A DNA stretch of 21,344 nucleotides, taken from the NCBI GenBank assembly GCA_028290305.1, contig JAQGKC010000048.1:1-21344 (forward strand). The letters are read 5' to 3'. Source of the DNA: Bradyrhizobium sp. Lineage in GTDB: Bacteria > Pseudomonadota > Alphaproteobacteria > Rhizobiales > Xanthobacteraceae. The notes under the pieces were generated by a model. The model worked only from the letters and a program-made list of their open reading frames with translations, had not been told where the DNA came from and did no database searches. Of the stretch, positions 6,170 through 12,631 are shown piece after piece. The position numbers were made by a program, and so were the translations under genes. Each line of letters opens with the position of its first letter. Positions within the stretch are counted from its first letter, which is position 1.

Positions 6170-8206
6170 ATGGGAGACGCAACGCCTCATCTGATGATTT
6201 GCACCTGCGACAAAACCATGCCGCTGGACGCGCAGGCCATCGGTCGTGTGTGCACCGGCCGCGTCACCCAAGCCGACCAGCTCTGCGGACTCGATCTTGA
6301 TCGGTACGAGGCGGCACTTGCCGATGGCAGTCCGATCACTGTGGCCTGCACCCAGGAAGCGCCGCGGTTCAATGAAGTGGCGCGCGATCTCGCCCCATCC
6401 GCGGCACTCACCTTTGTCAATATCCGCGAGACCGGGGGATGGTCGAGGGATGCCGCGGCGGCTGGTCCGAAGGCGGCGGCGCTCATCGCGGCTGCGATGG
6501 AGGAGATGCCGCCAATCCCGCTGGTGACGCTCGAGAGCGATGGCGTCGCATTGATCTATGGCCGCGACGAGGTCGCAATCGAGGTCGGCCAGCGCCTTGC
6601 GGAGCACCTCGACGTCACCGTCCTTTTGACCAAGCCGGTCGACGTGGTCCCGTGCCGTTCGAACGAATTTCCGGTCCTGAAAGGCAGCGTGCGCAACGCG
6701 CGTGGCTATCTCGGTCAATTCGAACTCATGATCGACGATTACGCATCGCCCGCACCTTCGTCGCGCAACCGGCTGATATTCGGAGCCCCGCGCAACGGCG
6801 CGGTATCAACCTGCGATATCGTCCTGGATCTGAGCGGCGGCCAGCCGCTGTTTCCCGCGCATGAACTGCGACACGGCTATCTGCGCGCCGACCCGCGCGA
6901 TCGCGCCGCGGTCGAAAAAATCATCGCGGACGCCAGCCACCTGGTCGGCACCTTCGACAAGCCGCGCTTTATCGCGTTCGATGAAGCGCTCTGTGCGCAT
7001 TCACGCTCGGGTATTATCGGCTGCACGCGCTGCCTCGATCTCTGTCCGACCGGCGCCATCACGCCGAACGGCAATGCGGTCGCGATCGATCCGAACGTTT
7101 GCGCCGGCTGCGGCTCCTGTGCCGCCGCCTGCCCGACCGGTGCGGCATCCTATGCGCTGCCGAGTGCGGATGCGTTGATGCGACGGCTACGCACCCTGAT
7201 ACAGGCCTACCGCAAGGCCGGCGGCAGAAACGCGGTCGTGCTGTTTCACGATGCCGATCACGGCGAGCCGCTGATCGACGCGCTGGCGCGGTTTGGTGAC
7301 GGCCTGCCGGCAAACGTGCTTCCGGTTCGCGTCAACGAAGTGACACAGGTGGGACCCGAATCGATCGCTGCCGTGTTCGCTTACGGTGCGACCGGCGCAG
7401 CACTGCTGACGCGCGCACGGCCCAGACATGACGTTTCGGGCTTGCGCCGGGTAGTCGAAACCTCGGAGACCATCGTTGCCGCGCTCGGCTTCGGCGCAGG
7501 TCTGGTGCATGTCATCGAGACTGATGATCCCGATCAACTGCGCGCCATGCTCGATGCGGCGCCGGCGGGGACTGCAACAGAAAAACCCGCGGCGTTCATG
7601 CCGCGCGGCGCCAAGCGCGGCGTGCTCGAAACTGCCTTTCGCGAGCTGCATCTTGCGGCACCCGCGCCGGTCGATGTGGTGGCGCTTGCACCCGGTGCCC
7701 CCTTCGGCAGCGTGACGCTCGATCTCGAGCGCTGCACGCTCTGCCACGCGTGCGTGACGGCCTGTCCAACCGTTGCCCTCTCGGACAATCCCGACCGCGC
7801 GATGCTGCGCTTCACCGAAAGCCTATGTGTCCAGTGCGGGCTTTGCGAAGCGACCTGCCCCGAGGATGCCATCACCCTTGTTCCGCAGCTCGATTTCCAG
7901 GCATGGAACGCGCCGCGGCGCATATTGAAGGAAGAAGATCCCTTCGAATGTATCGTCTGCGGCAAACCCTTCGGCACGAGGAGCACGATCGAGCGCGTGG
8001 TCGCCAGGCTCGAGGGAAAGCACTGGATGTTCCAGGGCGACAATGCCCGGCGGATCGACGTGATGAAAATGTGCGAAGATTGCCGCGTCGCAGCCGTCGT
8101 CAACGAGAGTTTCGATCCGCACACCGCACAGCGTCCCGCACCCGTGACCACCGACGACTATTTGCGGGCGCGGGAAGCAACAAAAAACAACCCGACCAGA
8201 TCGTAA
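6170..8206 (+). CDS. Large 4Fe-4S polyferredoxin-like protein of the FDH locus
   Basis: 678 residues from the ATG at 6170, chosen for the AGGAG six bases upstream; an open frame to 6065 has no such site. Order of parts: an N-terminal segment with CTCDKTM and a second Cys (TQADQLCGL), reminiscent of HdrA-like N-termini; a middle alpha/beta region; a first Fe-S block C285-x2-C288-x3-C292-P, with C275 as likely fourth ligand; C311/C314/C317/C321; then after about 200 residues C522/C525/C528/C532 and C553/C556/C559/C563. It ends with two CxxC pairs (594/597 and 635/638) that look like a zinc ribbon. So three regular and one unusual [4Fe-4S] cluster are predicted. No leader or membrane helix: cytoplasmic. 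It heads an operon with the Mrp ATPase. It may deliver electrons to or from FDH or its cofactor machinery; the true partner is unknown. Confidence 0.8.
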   Translation: MGDATPHLMICTCDKTMPLDAQAIGRVCTGRVTQADQLCGLDLDRYEAALADGSPITVACTQEAPRFNEVARDLAPSAALTFVNIRETGGWSRDAAAAGPKAAALIAAAMEEMPPIPLVTLESDGVALIYGRDEVAIEVGQRLAEHLDVTVLLTKPVDVVPCRSNEFPVLKGSVRNARGYLGQFELMIDDYASPAPSSRNRLIFGAPRNGAVSTCDIVLDLSGGQPLFPAHELRHGYLRADPRDRAAVEKIIADASHLVGTFDKPRFIAFDEALCAHSRSGIIGCTRCLDLCPTGAITPNGNAVAIDPNVCAGCGSCAAACPTGAASYALPSADALMRRLRTLIQAYRKAGGRNAVVLFHDADHGEPLIDALARFGDGLPANVLPVRVNEVTQVGPESIAAVFAYGATGAALLTRARPRHDVSGLRRVVETSETIVAALGFGAGLVHVIETDDPDQLRAMLDAAPAGTATEKPAAFMPRGAKRGVLETAFRELHLAAPAPVDVVALAPGAPFGSVTLDLERCTLCHACVTACPTVALSDNPDRAMLRFTESLCVQCGLCEATCPEDAITLVPQLDFQAWNAPRRILKEEDPFECIVCGKPFGTRSTIERVVARLEGKHWMFQGDNARRIDVMKMCEDCRVAAVVNESFDPHTAQRPAPVTTDDYLRAREATKNNPTRS

Positions 8207-8258
8207 ACGCGAGCTCGATCGAGGCTTGCCGCGATGGGGGGCAGCGAGGAGAGTAGAT

Positions 8259-9110
8259 GTGTCCGCCACTCAAATAAGAGCGCAGGCGCGCGCAACATCG
8301 AGGCCCGCGGGCATTCCCGGCGTCAAGCATGTCATCGCGGTTGCGTCCGCCAAGGGTGGCGTCGGCAAATCCACCACGTCGTGCAATCTGGCGCTTGGCT
8401 TTGCGGCCCTGGGGCTGAAGGTCGGCGTTCTGGATGCCGATGTTTATGGCCCTTCGCAGCAGAAACTGTTCGGACTGCGCGGCAAGCCGCGGCTGATCGG
8501 TTCGCGCCTGCTCGAGCCGATGGAGCGTTTCGGCGTGAAAGTCATGTCGATCGGCCTTCTGGTCGAGGAAGATCTGGCGATGATCTGGCGCGGACCGATG
8601 GTGATCTCGGCGATCACCCAGATGTTGCACGAAGTCGCATGGGGCGATCTCGATGTGCTGGTCGTCGATCTGCCGCCGGGGACAGGTGACGCACAACTCA
8701 CCATGGCACAGCAGATGCCGCTTGCCGGCGCAGTGATCGTATCGACCCCCCAAGACATCGCCCTGATCGACGCAAGACGCGGGATCGCAATGTTTCGGCG
8801 CGTCAATGTGCCTCTGCTCGGGGTGATCGAGAATATGTCGGGCTTCTGCTGTCCTGGTTGCAATCGCGTCACGTGGATTTTCGGTCACGGCGGCGCACGG
8901 AAAGAGGCCGAGAAGATCGGCGCGCCATTCCTCGGTGAAATACCGCTCGACATGACTATCCGCGCTTCTTCGGACGAGGGCCGCCCGATCGTCGCCATCG
9001 AACCCGATAGCGCTCATGCCAAGCTCTATGTCCGCATCGCGCGCGATCTGTGGTCGGCGGTGTCTGCCGGCGAGGCGAGCAAACCTGCGCCGCGCATTGT
9101 TATCGAGTAA
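8259..9110 (+). CDS. mrp: Mrp/ApbC (NBP35) family iron-sulfur carrier P-loop ATPase
   Basis: 283 residues from a GTG start preceded by GAGGAG seven bases upstream; a TTG at 8226 would add 11 residues. Motifs: deviant Walker A KGGVGKS at 32-38, the switch 'LDADVYGPSQQKLFGL', Walker B-like VVDLPPGTGDAQLT, STPQDIALIDARRG, the ENMSGF loop and C198-P-G-C201, the CxxC pair that bridges a [4Fe-4S] cluster between two subunits. The N-terminal DUF59 domain of many Mrp proteins is missing, which is common. Family role: ATP-dependent holding and transfer of Fe-S clusters to apoproteins. It lies 52 bp after the polyferredoxin gene, and the pair probably serves FDH or its accessory Fe-S proteins. Confidence 0.92.
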   Translation: MSATQIRAQARATSRPAGIPGVKHVIAVASAKGGVGKSTTSCNLALGFAALGLKVGVLDADVYGPSQQKLFGLRGKPRLIGSRLLEPMERFGVKVMSIGLLVEEDLAMIWRGPMVISAITQMLHEVAWGDLDVLVVDLPPGTGDAQLTMAQQMPLAGAVIVSTPQDIALIDARRGIAMFRRVNVPLLGVIENMSGFCCPGCNRVTWIFGHGGARKEAEKIGAPFLGEIPLDMTIRASSDEGRPIVAIEPDSAHAKLYVRIARDLWSAVSAGEASKPAPRIVIE

Positions 9111-9126
9111 GCCCTGTTCTGGAAAC

Positions 9127-9142
9127 CGGGCTTCGCAGCCCG
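9127..9142. terminator. GC hairpin between convergent genes, possible bidirectional terminator
   Basis: CGGGCT (9127-9132) and AGCCCG (9137-9142) form a perfect stem with a four-base TCGC loop, located in the 40-bp space between the stops of the Mrp gene and the DUF3306 gene. No T-run follows on either strand, so termination without Rho is uncertain. Confidence 0.35.
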
Positions 9143-9150
9143 CCGCGCCT

Positions 9151-9843
9151 CTATCCCGGCGCACCATCGAGCCGGGGCCTCGCGCTCCCGTGGGTGCGCC
9201 GCTGCGAAGCCGGGCGATCATTTCGCCCATCGGCCGGCTCAGCCGTCGACGTCGCCCCGACCACGTCGTCCGAGGAAGCGGCTTTTAAGACATCAGCGTG
9301 ACCCACGTGCTGATCAGGGTCACTGGCGGACGGATGCTGCAACTCTTGCGAACCCGACGCGCATTCCACCGCCTGCGTTGCAGCCTGATCTGGCGACGGC
9401 GGCGTGGCACGAGTTGGCGCAGGCGCCCCGCCTGCCTCGGATACGCCGAGCGCCTGGGTCAGCAACCGTTGAACATCGAGCGGCGTCAAAGAACCGAATC
9501 CGGGGATTCCGCCTGCGGCATTAAAGTCCCAGGAATTCTCCGAGAGTCCGATAAAGTCGCGGATCGCGGGGTCCGCGGACCAGCTGCGCCGCAGTGCCGC
9601 CACGGTCAGTTCAGCCGACACCCCCTCGCCCAAAAAGGCGCGGATATCGGTTCCCGCACCAATGGATTCAAGAGGTGGCAAGCTCGCGGGATCTGGTGAC
9701 GACGGGGCTTCGCCTAGCGGAACGGCGGAACCCGGAACTTCTGCATCACGGTGGTGAGAGAGACCATCAGTTTCGCGCTCGCCCGCGCAGGCTTCGCTCT
9801 TCCGCCGGGACCATCGTGTCAGAAGATTCTCATGATCGCTCAT
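9151..9843 (-). CDS. DUF3306 domain-containing protein
   Basis: About 230 residues. The N-terminus MSDHENLLTRWSRRKSEA is the family hallmark, followed by a low-complexity linker, then the conserved core SLPPLESIGAGTDIRAFL, ELTVAALRRSWSADPAIRDFIGL and ENSWDFNAAGGIPGFG. The C-terminal 100 residues are Ala/Pro/Ser-rich and probably disordered; the last part (QRRTHGSARPRL) corresponds to the short basic end of homologues but runs on further than I expect. The ATG at 9843 overlaps the end of the DUF3305 gene, so translation is probably coupled; an in-frame ATG also lies at 9852. DUF3306 and DUF3305 occur side by side near FDH genes. Molecular function is unknown. Confidence 0.85.
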   Translation of the reverse strand: MSDHENLLTRWSRRKSEACAGERETDGLSHHRDAEVPGSAVPLGEAPSSPDPASLPPLESIGAGTDIRAFLGEGVSAELTVAALRRSWSADPAIRDFIGLSENSWDFNAAGGIPGFGSLTPLDVQRLLTQALGVSEAGGAPAPTRATPPSPDQAATQAVECASGSQELQHPSASDPDQHVGHADVLKAASSDDVVGATSTAEPADGRNDRPASQRRTHGSARPRLDGAPG

Positions 9844-10348
9844 CGTCGTCATCCCGGCGAGGTCCGCGGGGCGCCATCGCCTCGAGATCGGCGCGATCTC
9901 GCTGCCGCTTGTCGAATACTACCTCAACATGGTGCTGCAACACGAAGGCGGCAATGACCTCGCGAACCGAATCCGGCATCGCAACTGCTTCGACAATCGC
10001 ACCCATCGGCCCGGTCAGGCTCTCGCCTTCTGCCGGGTCCGCCGTCACGGCGGCGATCTGATATGGCGGGTCGCCGCCCGTCGCGTGCAACGATATCCAG
10101 ATCGAAGGCGTTCCGGAGGCGAGATTGTCGCGATAGCCGCCGGTCTCCGATCGGTAAAGTTCGATGTCCGCCGCACCCGCGTAGAACATCGACGTCTCTC
10201 CCTCGCTCGACAGAACCGTCCAGGGGGCTACATCGGGGCGTCCGCCGAGTACTGCAACCGGCAGCCAAATGACATCCTGCCAGCGTGATTTCGCCTTGCG
10301 TCGTTCGACAACAACCCCCACCGGAATACGGGCGAGCTGTGCAGCCAT
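9830..10348 (-). CDS. DUF3305 domain-containing protein
   Basis: 172 residues: MAAQLARIPVGVVVERRKAKSRWQDVIW, the family's defining start, followed by PVAVLGGRPDVAPWTVL, a beta-rich stretch ending FYAGAADIELYRSETGGYRDNL, SIWISLHATGGDPP and TADPAEGE, and a charged acidic-basic tail (RRDDDDERS). Length and order match the family. It is soluble with no leader. The gene starts one base after the stop of the frameshifted upstream gene and overlaps DUF3306 by about 14 bp, so all belong to one minus-strand operon. Function is unknown; the constant association with FDH suggests biogenesis or regulation. Confidence 0.87.
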   Translation of the reverse strand: MAAQLARIPVGVVVERRKAKSRWQDVIWLPVAVLGGRPDVAPWTVLSSEGETSMFYAGAADIELYRSETGGYRDNLASGTPSIWISLHATGGDPPYQIAAVTADPAEGESLTGPMGAIVEAVAMPDSVREVIAAFVLQHHVEVVFDKRQRDRADLEAMAPRGPRRDDDDERS

Positions 10349-10349
10349 G

Positions 10350-10783
10350 TCAGTTCACCATTTCCGGTTGCCGGATCGGCAGCCCGGTCTGGGGCTTCAT
10401 GTGCAAAATCTTGTCGGGTGTCATTGCCACGATCAGATAGACCGGCTCGGATCCGGCTCTCTCCGCAATCATTGCGGGACTCTTGAGCCTCAACTGGTAG
10501 AGACCCACGATGCTGGCCTGGCTTCTCCGCCGAGATGGCCGCCATTCCACAACGTATCGCCAATTTGCGTGCCCACGGCATCCAAGCCCAGGTACCAGGT
10601 GAAGTTGACGCCTTGCATGTCGGTCAGCGGCTCTATCTCCACATCGATCGCAAGCATGTGCCCGATCCAGGACGTCATTGCCTCGCCCAGCTTTGCCAGG
10701 CCCCGACGCCCGGCCGTCAGATCGAGCGCCATATCGAATTGATCGCTGCGCTCCCAATAGGTGTGCGCATTCTCCTCGATCAT
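10350..10783 (-). pseudogene. Conserved FDH-locus protein, single frameshift near 10512-10522
   Basis: From the ATG at 10783 the frame reads MIEENAHTYWERSDQFDMAL, ..., IGHMLAIDVEIEPLTDM, NFTWYLGLDAVGTQIGDTLW and HLGGEA, then runs into a quick stop (RPASWVSTS). The natural continuation, ASIVGLYQLRLKSP, ..., EPVYLIVAMTPDKIL and HMKPQTGLPIRQPEMVN, is in another frame and ends at 10350, one base before DUF3305 starts. Restoring one base in the G/C-rich run at 10512-10522 gives a continuous product of about 145 residues. Family: an unnamed conserved protein of FDH loci, function unknown, soluble. The ATG overlaps the stop of the DUF6352-like gene (ATGA). The lesion could be a sequencing indel or a real mutation. 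Confidence 0.75.
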
Positions 10784-11343
10784 AACATCAATCCCGGCCG
10801 CTGCCGGTACACCCCCAGCATCGACACCAGGGGCGACAACGGTGCGTTACTCCTGCCGGCAATCGTCTCGTCGTCGACGGCGATCAGCGAGCCGTCGTGC
10901 ACCGTCAACCGCTGCGGGCGGAACAGCATTTCGGCAGCGCGAAGCACAAAAGGATCGTCGCAGTCATCAAGCACGTTGCACAAAATCAGATGAACAAGCT
11001 GGTTCAAGAAGAGCGGCGGCGTTTTTCCGACGCCGTGACGGATCAGGTCAAGGTAGGCCGCCTCCAGTGTCCGGTGCCGCAAAAGCCGCTCGCGGAACGC
11101 GATCATCAGTTCCCAATTCTCCCTCGCATCCGCATCGCGCAACCCGTCGATCTCTTCGCGTGCAATGGGACGGCGCGGGTCGGCCAGCAACGTCGCGGGC
11201 AGCGCCCGTTCGGCGGCGCAGGCGTCGCGCGGTGGAATCAGCTCTGGGCGCGCCAGGTAGATCTTCAGAAATTCGTTAGTGACAAGCAGTCCACCACCGG
11301 GATCGCGATCAATGAGGTGGTGACCGCAGGACAGCCAAAAATC
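10780..11343 (-). CDS. DUF6352-like protein; normal start codon missing
   Basis: The frame from 11343 reads DFWLSCGHHLIDRDPGGGLL, FLKIYLARPELIPPRDACAA, LADPRRPIAREEIDGLRDAD, REN-x-ELMIAFRERLL, TPPLFLNQLVHLILCNVLDD and DDPFVLRAAEMLFRPQRLTV, 187 residues matching the DUF6352 proteins that accompany FDH genes. Relatives start with Met directly before DFW. Here the in-frame codons before it, back to a TGA at 11383-11385, include no ATG, GTG or TTG. A purine-rich (AGG)4 run that looks like a ribosome binding site lies there. An ATG at 11377 is one frame off: loss of one base from the G-run at 11343-11345 would join it. Otherwise translation could only start at the TTG at 11190, losing the conserved N-terminus. 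Function unknown. Confidence 0.75.
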   Translation of the reverse strand, partial: DFWLSCGHHLIDRDPGGGLLVTNEFLKIYLARPELIPPRDACAAERALPATLLADPRRPIAREEIDGLRDADARENWELMIAFRERLLRHRTLEAAYLDLIRHGVGKTPPLFLNQLVHLILCNVLDDCDDPFVLRAAEMLFRPQRLTVHDGSLIAVDDETIAGRSNAPLSPLVSMLGVYRQRPGLML

Positions 11344-11377
11344 CCTCCTCCTCCTCGTCCTTTTTAAACGAGTACAT

Positions 11378-11656
11378 CTGGCTCAGCTTTGGCCGTGCAA
11401 GCCTAGCCCTTCAAGGTCGGAAGTCTAGAGATTTGATATGGTGCCCGGCAAGATGTGACGCGCGCACGCGCTATTCCGGTCGCGTCTTTGCCGGCGCTTG
11501 CGCTTTGATTTACTGCGTTGCAGCATGCGAACGGTTTCGCCGCGCTGGCTCCAAATTTCTGCCCCACATAATGGACGGGTGCGACAACGCATCTGCTTGA
11601 CGACGCTGCATAAAAGCCGGACGCTAAGCTTTTAATGGTTCTGACGAGTAATTCGG
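11378..11656. other. Divergent intergenic region upstream of the FDH operon
   Basis: About 280 bp between the minus-strand accessory operon and the TorD-like gene, so it should hold the promoters of both. It is less GC-rich near 11595-11640 (TTGACG, CATAAAA, CTTTTAATGG), a plausible core promoter area for the plus-strand operon. I looked for FNR/FixK (TTGA-N6-TCAA) and sigma-54 (GG-N10-GC) sites and found no good match. No gene is apparent. Confidence 0.4.
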
Positions 11657-12388
11657 ATGAGCCACAGCGTAACCGAAGCGGTGATCCCAACCCTCGGTGG
11701 AGCTGTCGAGGCAGCTCGGGAGGCGGGTACTTCCTGCGTGCGAACGTCCAGGCCATCGCCGGCAAACGCTGGCTTGGCGTCTTCGATTGGACCTCCGACC
11801 CCGTTGAGTCGCGCTATCGATGACGTCGATATCGCGCGCATGGAGGAATACGCCCTGCTTGCCGCGCTGCTGGCACGCGCGCCGGAGGCGGAAATGCTCA
11901 GGCGGATTTCGGAGATCCGGGGGGATTCGACGCCGTTGGGCATTGCGCATGCCGCATTGGCGCAATCTGCGCAGAACACAGACCCTGAACATCTCGATCG
12001 AGAATTCTTCGATTTGTTTATTGGCGTCGGTCGTGGCGAGTTGTTGCCTTACGGATCTTACTATCTCACCGGCTTCCTGAACGAGCGCCCGCTTGCCCGG
12101 CTCCGCGACGATTTGCGCGCGCTTGGAATCGAGCGGGCCGGACATCTGACCGAGCCGGAAGACCACGCCTCGATCCTTTGCGAAATCATGGCCGGTCTTG
12201 CCGGAGGACGCCTAGCTGCCGCGCCGGAGTCGCAAAGAGCGCTGTTTGAGACGCATCTCGCGCCCTGGATCGGACGCTTCTTTGCCGATCTCGAGGCGGT
12301 GAAAAAGGAAAACTTCTACCGGCACGTGGGAACCGTTGGACGTCTGTTCATCGACCTTGAAACGAAAGCATTCGCTCTGGCGTTCTAG
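11657..12388 (+). CDS. TorD/DmsD-family molecular chaperone for formate dehydrogenase
   Basis: 243 residues. The all-helical TorD-type core runs from about residue 57 (DDVDIARMEEYALLAALLAR) through FFDLFIGVGRGELLPYGSYYLTGFL, ERPLARLRDDLRALGIE, the signature EPEDHASILCEIMAGL (family E-P-x-D-H) and FFADLEAVKKENFYRHVGTV to the end. Family role: binds the TAT signal and the apo-catalytic subunit of a molybdoenzyme until the cofactor is in place. The first 55 residues are low-complexity and not typical, so the true start may be further in, although no stronger ribosome binding site marks one. It is the first gene of the FDH operon, 32 bp ahead of the TAT mini-protein. Confidence 0.85.
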   Translation: MSHSVTEAVIPTLGGAVEAAREAGTSCVRTSRPSPANAGLASSIGPPTPLSRAIDDVDIARMEEYALLAALLARAPEAEMLRRISEIRGDSTPLGIAHAALAQSAQNTDPEHLDREFFDLFIGVGRGELLPYGSYYLTGFLNERPLARLRDDLRALGIERAGHLTEPEDHASILCEIMAGLAGGRLAAAPESQRALFETHLAPWIGRFFADLEAVKKENFYRHVGTVGRLFIDLETKAFALAF

Positions 12389-12420
12389 ACGAACAGGGCG
12401 GAGATCCGGAGGAAACGAAA

Positions 12421-12621
12421 ATGAGATCGGATGGCAAACCTACGCTCGGACGTCGTGATTTCCTTCGTGTGCTTGGCGCCGGTGCCGCCGTAACCGCTGC
12501 AGCTCCACTCGCGACAGAGGCCGAGGCCGACAGCGAGAGCTACGATGAGAAGCGCAAGCCGCGCTACAAGGAAAGCGACCACGTCAGGGCCTATTACCGC
12601 GTCAACCGATATCCGAGCTAG
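12421..12621 (+). CDS. Formate-region TAT-target mini-protein
   Basis: 66 residues, matching the 'formate region TAT target' family (TIGR02811 type). It has a twin-arginine motif LGRRDFLRVLGAG, a hydrophobic AVTAAAPLA stretch, a probable signal cleavage region TEAEA, and a short charged mature part (SYDEKRKPRYKESDHVRAYYRVNRYPS). A GGAGG lies six bases before the ATG. These tiny proteins almost always precede the FDH catalytic subunit gene, as here (11 bp gap). They are presumed small periplasmic FDH subunits or escorts; the exact function has not been established as far as I know. Confidence 0.88.
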   Translation: MRSDGKPTLGRRDFLRVLGAGAAVTAAAPLATEAEADSESYDEKRKPRYKESDHVRAYYRVNRYPS

Positions 12622-12631
12622 GGAGACGGCC

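Noticed and set aside
9298..10061. Plus-strand frames opposite DUF3306/DUF3305
   Set aside because: Arg/Pro-rich antisense shadows of the well-supported minus-strand genes.
11560..11590. Possible sigma-54 promoter (TGGCTC...CTGCC) upstream of the TorD-like gene
   Set aside because: The GG and GC elements are two bases too far apart for a -24/-12 promoter.
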